A stretch of 10,423 nucleotides of DNA from JANNAV01 sp031384695 (GTDB taxonomy: Bacteria > Pseudomonadota > Alphaproteobacteria > Rhodobacterales > Rhodobacteraceae): assembly GCA_031384695.1 (NCBI GenBank), contig JANNAV010000193.1, positions 1 to 10,423 on the forward strand, read 5' to 3'. Of this stretch, positions 7,343 to 10,423 are shown one piece after another. Both the position numbers and the translations under genes were made by a program. Every line of letters starts with the position of its first letter. Within the stretch, counting starts at the first letter, position 1. The notes under the pieces are model-generated. The model saw only the letters and a list, made by a program, of their open reading frames with translations, searched no databases and was not told the origin of the DNA.

Positions 7343-8677
7343 TCAGAAAAACCCGCGCGGGATCAGGCGTTCGTCGTAAGCTTCGCGTTCCAGCGCCGCG
7401 CGAAAATCTGGATGTGCCAGCGATATCATGGCTTTGGCGCGCTCGGGCACCGATTTGCCTTTCAGGTTTGCCATGCCGTATTCGGTGACGACATACATAA
7501 GATCAGTGCGCGGCGTGGTGACGATGTTGGCTTTGGTCAGGCCAAGCACGATCCGGCTGCGCCGCTCGCCGCGCTTTTCATAGGTGGAGGCGAGGCAGAT
7601 GAAGGATTTGCCTTCGGGTGCCGCATAGGCGCCGCGCACGAATTGCAACTGGCCGCCGGTGCCGCTGATATGGCGGAAGCCATCGGATTCCGAGGCGGCC
7701 TGACCTTGCAGATCCATCTGGGTGGTGTTGTTGATGGTGACCATCTTGCGGTTTTGCATGATGATGTGGGGCAGGTTGGTGTAATCCGCCGGGCAGCACA
7801 GGAAATCCGGGTTCTTGTCAACGGTTTCGTACATCAGGCGCGAGCCGAGGCCAAAGCTGTACACCACTTTGCCGGGGTTGAGGGTGTTGTGAATGCCGGT
7901 CAGTTTGCCTGCGCGGTAAAGATCGATGATGCCATCGGTCAGCATTTCGGTAAAGCAGCCCAGATCCTTGATGTCGCTGGCAACCAACTGGCTGCACACC
8001 GCATTCGGCATGCCGCCGATGCCGATCTGCAGGCAGGCGCCGTCTTCGATTTCGGCAAGGATGTGGCGGGCCACGGCGCGGTCCACGTCGGTAGCGGGCG
8101 GGTTCGGCAGTTCGGCCATCGGCTGATCTTCGCCGTTTATGATGTAATCGACCTCGCTGATGTGCAGCGCGTTCTGCACACCGTAAGCATGCGGTACGGC
8201 GGCGGAGGTTTCGATAATCACGGTTCTGGCGCGTTCGGCCACGGCGCGGTGCCAAAGGTTGCTGAGCCCCAGATTGAAATTGCCATCGGCATCCATCGGG
8301 CCGGTTTTCACGATCAGGATATCCACAGGTTCGATGAAACGCCGGTAGTAATCGGGAATTTCGCCAAGGTTCACCGGTAGATAGCTGGCGCGGCCGGCGT
8401 CGTGCTTTCGCCGGTCATAACCGCTGAAATGCAGGTTGACCCAGAAGAAATGCGCGCCGTCCGGGTCGGCCTCCAGCACCGCGCGGGGTTTGGTGGACAC
8501 GCAGGCGCGGATTTTCACCTGTGTGAGGTCGGCCTTGCGCAGGGCGAGGGCCGCGTCAAAGGCATCCGGCTGCGCCAGCACCGCGCCATAATCGAGCCAC
8601 ATCCCCGATTGCACCAGAGCGGCGGCCTCGGTGGCTGTGATATGGCGCGCCGGTGCTGCGGCTTGTCGTTGAAGCAT
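7343..8677 (-). CDS. Acetyl-CoA hydrolase/CoA-transferase family protein (4-hydroxybutyrate CoA-transferase-like)
   Basis: Class I CoA-transferase-family protein of 444 residues, expected to transfer CoA between acyl-CoA and a carboxylic acid, or to hydrolyse acetyl-CoA. LQIGIGGMPNAV (216-227) is the glycine loop of the C-terminal half. Glu244 in CFTEMLTDG fits the catalytic glutamate that forms the glutamyl-CoA thioester in 4-hydroxybutyrate and butyryl-CoA transferases. GTGGQLQFVRGA (339-350) is another conserved loop. The size matches the AbfT/Cat2-like group rather than the roughly 500-residue succinate:acetate enzymes. I chose ATG 8677, with GAGGGA 7 nt upstream and family-like sequence from residue 10; the frame stays open to 8743, but those 22 residues look non-coding. 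The substrate cannot be read from sequence. Its place beside RutR-like regulators suggests a C3 acid such as 3-hydroxypropionate as one option. Confidence 0.85.
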   Translation of the reverse strand: MLQRQAAAPARHITATEAAALVQSGMWLDYGAVLAQPDAFDAALALRKADLTQVKIRACVSTKPRAVLEADPDGAHFFWVNLHFSGYDRRKHDAGRASYLPVNLGEIPDYYRRFIEPVDILIVKTGPMDADGNFNLGLSNLWHRAVAERARTVIIETSAAVPHAYGVQNALHISEVDYIINGEDQPMAELPNPPATDVDRAVARHILAEIEDGACLQIGIGGMPNAVCSQLVASDIKDLGCFTEMLTDGIIDLYRAGKLTGIHNTLNPGKVVYSFGLGSRLMYETVDKNPDFLCCPADYTNLPHIIMQNRKMVTINNTTQMDLQGQAASESDGFRHISGTGGQLQFVRGAYAAPEGKSFICLASTYEKRGERRSRIVLGLTKANIVTTPRTDLMYVVTEYGMANLKGKSVPERAKAMISLAHPDFRAALEREAYDERLIPRGFF

Positions 8678-8796
8678 CGCTGTGTCCCTCACTCGGGCCC
8701 TTGGGGCCAGCGCGAAGATTGCACCGAACCCGCGATGACGCAAACAGCTTTATCATCGGCTGAGGCATCATGTTTGTTGGGCTGGCGCGCCGCCCG

Positions 8797-9411
8797 TCAG
8801 GCCGGTTTCACCGCCAGAAGCCGGGTGAAAAGCTGTTCCAGAAACTCTTGCGCCTCGGCAAAGGGATCATGGCCTTCGCCGAGCACCGCGCGCACCTGAA
8901 CGTCGAAATCGGCGTAATGCTGGGTCAGCGCCCAGATCGAGAAGATCAGATGTACCGGGTGCATCCGGGCAATCCGCCCCTGATCCATCCAGCCGGTCAG
9001 CACCGTGGCCTTTGCGTCCACCAGATCTTTCAGGCTGGCCTCGATCGCCTGCCGCATCCGGGGCGCGCCTTGCAGGATATCATTGGCGAACAGCCGGCTT
9101 TCGCGGGGGTAATCGCGGCTAAGTTCCAGTTTGCGCCGGACATAGGCCAGCACTTCGGTTACCGGATCGCCCAGCGGATTCATTGCGCGCAGCGGTTCCA
9201 GCCAGGCATCGAGAAGTTGGCCCAGAAGCGCCGCATGCACCGCCTCTTTGGACGAAAAATAGTAGAAGATGTTCGGCTTTGACAGACCGGCCCGCTCGGC
9301 GATCTGATCGAGCGTGGCACCGCGAAAGCCGTGCTGCGAGAACACTTCGAGCGCGGCCTCCAGAATGGCCGAAGTGTTGCGTTTCTGAATGCGGGTCGGC
9401 GGTTTTGTCAT
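8797..9411 (-). CDS. TetR-family transcriptional regulator, RutR-like (paralog 1)
   Basis: Dimeric DNA-binding regulator of 204 residues. The N-terminal TetR helix-turn-helix is at about 33-53 (TLDQIAERAGLSKPNIFYYF), followed by SKEAV. The C-terminal ligand domain resembles E. coli RutR: LELSRDYPRESRLF (95-108) and WALTQHYADF (160-169) match the RutR segments LEVSRDYPQASRLF and WASTQHYADF, recalled from knowledge. RutR senses uracil or thymine, so a pyrimidine-related ligand is likely but not proven. The ATG at 9411 lacks a clear Shine-Dalgarno sequence. It lies 119 bp upstream of the CoA-transferase on the same strand and 99 bp downstream of the paralogous regulator, so it may control the CoA-transferase, itself, or the pyrimidine genes. 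Confidence 0.92.
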   Translation of the reverse strand: MTKPPTRIQKRNTSAILEAALEVFSQHGFRGATLDQIAERAGLSKPNIFYYFSSKEAVHAALLGQLLDAWLEPLRAMNPLGDPVTEVLAYVRRKLELSRDYPRESRLFANDILQGAPRMRQAIEASLKDLVDAKATVLTGWMDQGRIARMHPVHLIFSIWALTQHYADFDVQVRAVLGEGHDPFAEAQEFLEQLFTRLLAVKPA

Positions 9412-9450
9412 GGCGGGCAGGCGGGGTTCCGTTGGGGTGGAGCGCCAGCC

Positions 9451-9470
9451 TTACCGATGTTGGCCGGTGA
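9451..9470. promoter_or_regulatory. Possible degenerate operator upstream of the first regulator
   Basis: TTACCG (9451-9456) and CGGTGA (9465-9470) match as inverted arms at 5 of 6 positions around an 8-nt spacer, centred about 49 bp upstream of the ATG at 9411. The stretch ACCGAT..TTGG resembles part of the operator at 10182-10197, but the spacing differs. It is weak and could be chance. Confidence 0.2.
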
Positions 9471-9510
9471 TGCAAACGGCCATTGCACGCATGGGGGTGG
9501 GGTGCTGCCT

Positions 9511-10158
9511 TCAGATAGCCCCGATGCCGCGCAGGATGATCTGTTTCACCGTTTCTTTCGCCTCTTTCCATTGCCGTTCCGTCAAGGGCGCGCCCCCGTT
9601 CAGGGTTTCGATCTGATGGCCGAAATCGGCGTAGTGCTGGGTCGTGGCCCAAAGCATGTAAAGCAGGTGTTCGGGGTTGACCGCCCGCATCTTGCCCTCG
9701 TCTATCCACTGTTGAATGAGCGCGGCGCGCCCGCTGGTCCATTCGCGCAGCGTGGTTTCCAGATAATCCTGAATAACCGGCGCGCCGTGCATCACCTCGG
9801 ACGCCCAGACCTTGGAACCCGCCGGGTGGCGGCGCGATATCTCCATCTTGGCGTCGATATAGGCGCCGATGCCCTCCACCGGCCCCGGCGCCTCCTCAAA
9901 CACATCGGCGGCGTGCAGCCAGATCTCGAAGATGTTATGGACCACGCGGCGGTAGAGATCTTCCTTGGTGGCAAAGTAATAGTGCAGATTGGCTTTGGGC
10001 AGGCCGGCAAGATCGGCGATCAGTTGCATGGTGGCACCGCCGAACCCGGCCTCGGCGAACACTTTCTCGGCGGCCTGCAGGATCAGCGTCTCGTTCTGGT
10101 GCCGGATTTCGGTGCGGCGGCCGTTTTTAAGCCGGACGATCTGGTTGGTCTGGGTCAT
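9511..10158 (-). CDS. TetR-family transcriptional regulator, RutR-like (paralog 2)
   Basis: Regulator of 215 residues, clearly paralogous to its neighbour. The helix-turn-helix is at about 43-62 (TMQLIADLAGLPKANLHYYF), and the C-terminal domain carries the RutR-like WATTQHYADF (170-179) plus MEISRRHPAGSKVW (105-118). Compared with paralog 1 it has a longer basic N-terminus (residues 9-20 include several Arg/Lys), which could add DNA contacts. I chose ATG 10158 because GGAGGT lies 3 nt upstream; a TTG at 10176 would place the ribosome site inside the gene. It is divergent from the N-carbamoyl amidohydrolase gene, with two operator-like palindromes in the shared promoter region. It is therefore a strong candidate for an autoregulated local repressor of pyrimidine catabolism. 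Confidence 0.93.
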   Translation of the reverse strand: MTQTNQIVRLKNGRRTEIRHQNETLILQAAEKVFAEAGFGGATMQLIADLAGLPKANLHYYFATKEDLYRRVVHNIFEIWLHAADVFEEAPGPVEGIGAYIDAKMEISRRHPAGSKVWASEVMHGAPVIQDYLETTLREWTSGRAALIQQWIDEGKMRAVNPEHLLYMLWATTQHYADFGHQIETLNGGAPLTERQWKEAKETVKQIILRGIGAI

Positions 10159-10181
10159 CGCACCTCCGGCAAACAATCTTA

Positions 10182-10197
10182 TTGACCGATTGGTCAG
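10182..10197. promoter_or_regulatory. RutR-like operator 1 in the divergent promoter region
   Basis: TTGACCGATTGGTCAG is an inverted repeat (TTGACC / GGTCAG, 5 of 6) with a 4-nt spacer. It agrees at 12 of 14 fixed positions with the E. coli RutR consensus as I recall it, TTGACCA-N2-TGGTCAA. It lies 24 bp upstream of the ATG of paralog 2. On the minus strand it sits directly before TAAGAT, a possible -10 box, so a bound protein would block that promoter. Confidence 0.6.
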
Positions 10198-10215
10198 GTT
10201 GTGGTGGGCTGCGAT

Positions 10216-10231
10216 CTGACCATACGGTCAG
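10216..10231. promoter_or_regulatory. RutR-like operator 2 in the divergent promoter region
   Basis: CTGACCATACGGTCAG is an inverted repeat with perfect 6-bp arms (CTGACC / GGTCAG) and a 4-nt spacer, sharing the TGACC-N4-GGTCA core with operator 1. The centres of the two sites are 34 bp apart, a little over three helical turns, so dimers would lie on roughly the same DNA face. It is 55 bp upstream of the amidohydrolase ATG. Confidence 0.6.
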
Positions 10232-10286
10232 GAACAGATTCGGTGCAAGGGGCAACAAGACCTCACGCAGCACCCGGGAGATTGCG

Positions 10287-10423
10287 ATGCCCATAACCGG
10301 CGAGAACCTGCGGATAAATCCCGGACGCCTTTGGGATAGCCTGATGGATATGGCCAAAATCGGGCCGGGGGTTGCGGGTGGCAACAACCGCCAGACCCTG
10401 ACCGATGCCGATGCCGAAGGGCG
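10287..10423 (+). CDS. Zn-dependent N-carbamoyl amidohydrolase, probable beta-ureidopropionase (5' part only)
   Basis: Only the first 45 residues are in the window; the frame is open through the right edge. The start NLRINPGRLWDSLMDMAKIGPG (residues 7-28), followed by TLTDADAEG (37-45), matches the N-terminus of the HyuC/AmaB/AllC group of zinc peptidase-like carbamoylases. It is closest to the rhizobial beta-ureidopropionases as recalled from knowledge. Such enzymes hydrolyse N-carbamoyl-beta-alanine or N-carbamoyl-L-amino acids to the amino acid, CO2 and ammonia. The metal ligands lie beyond the window and cannot be checked. ATG 10287 follows GGGAG (10276-10280) with 6-nt spacing. The nearby preT/preA genes and RutR-like regulator support the third step of reductive pyrimidine degradation over allantoate or hydantoin use. 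Confidence 0.8.
   Translation, partial: MPITGENLRINPGRLWDSLMDMAKIGPGVAGGNNRQTLTDADAEG

Noticed and set aside
8696..8708. GGCCC-TTG-GGGCC hairpin upstream of the CoA-transferase
   Set aside because: A 5-bp GC stem in GC-rich DNA is expected by chance, and there is no T-tract or conserved context.

Overview
The window looks like chromosomal DNA of a GC-rich alphaproteobacterium, most likely of the Rhodobacterales. The best clue is the first gene, whose product closely resembles Rhodobacter capsulatus ferredoxin VI. The other genes also fit that group: an accB-accC pair, PreT/PreA dihydropyrimidine dehydrogenase, and RutR-type TetR regulators beside an N-carbamoyl amidohydrolase. I see no tRNA, rRNA, insertion sequence, phage gene or CRISPR array.

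Layout, left to right. Positions 1-287 are non-coding upstream DNA of fdxE and hold two striking inverted repeats: a hairpin at 42-81 and a perfect 25-bp palindrome at 115-139. The ferredoxin gene fdxE (288-611, +) converges on accB-accC (both minus, 2489 down to 644), which encode the biotin carboxyl carrier protein and biotin carboxylase of acetyl-CoA carboxylase. A 204-bp divergent region separates accB from preT-preA (+, 2694-5320), the two subunits of NAD-dependent dihydropyrimidine dehydrogenase. preA converges on kup (minus), a potassium transporter. Upstream of kup on the same strand are an acetyl-CoA hydrolase/CoA-transferase family gene (8677-7343) and two paralogous RutR-like TetR regulators (9411-8797 and 10158-9511). 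At the right edge, the first 45 codons of a Zn-dependent N-carbamoyl amidohydrolase, a probable beta-ureidopropionase, start divergently from the second regulator.

How it works together. PreT/PreA catalyse the reductive first step of uracil/thymine breakdown (pyrimidine to dihydropyrimidine), and the right-edge amidohydrolase catalyses the third step (N-carbamoyl-beta-alanine to beta-alanine, CO2 and ammonia). The middle enzyme, dihydropyrimidinase, is not in the window and may lie beyond the right edge. The divergent promoter between the second regulator and the amidohydrolase carries two copies of a TGACC-N4-GGTCA operator. This is very close to the RutR consensus as I remember it, and a degenerate relative lies upstream of preT. 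The simplest reading is a reductive pyrimidine-degradation regulon under one or two RutR-like repressors, split by a CoA-transferase and kup. The most novel aspects are the paired regulators with paired operators, the possible link of the CoA-transferase to the C3 products of pyrimidine breakdown, and the unexplained 25-bp palindrome upstream of fdxE.
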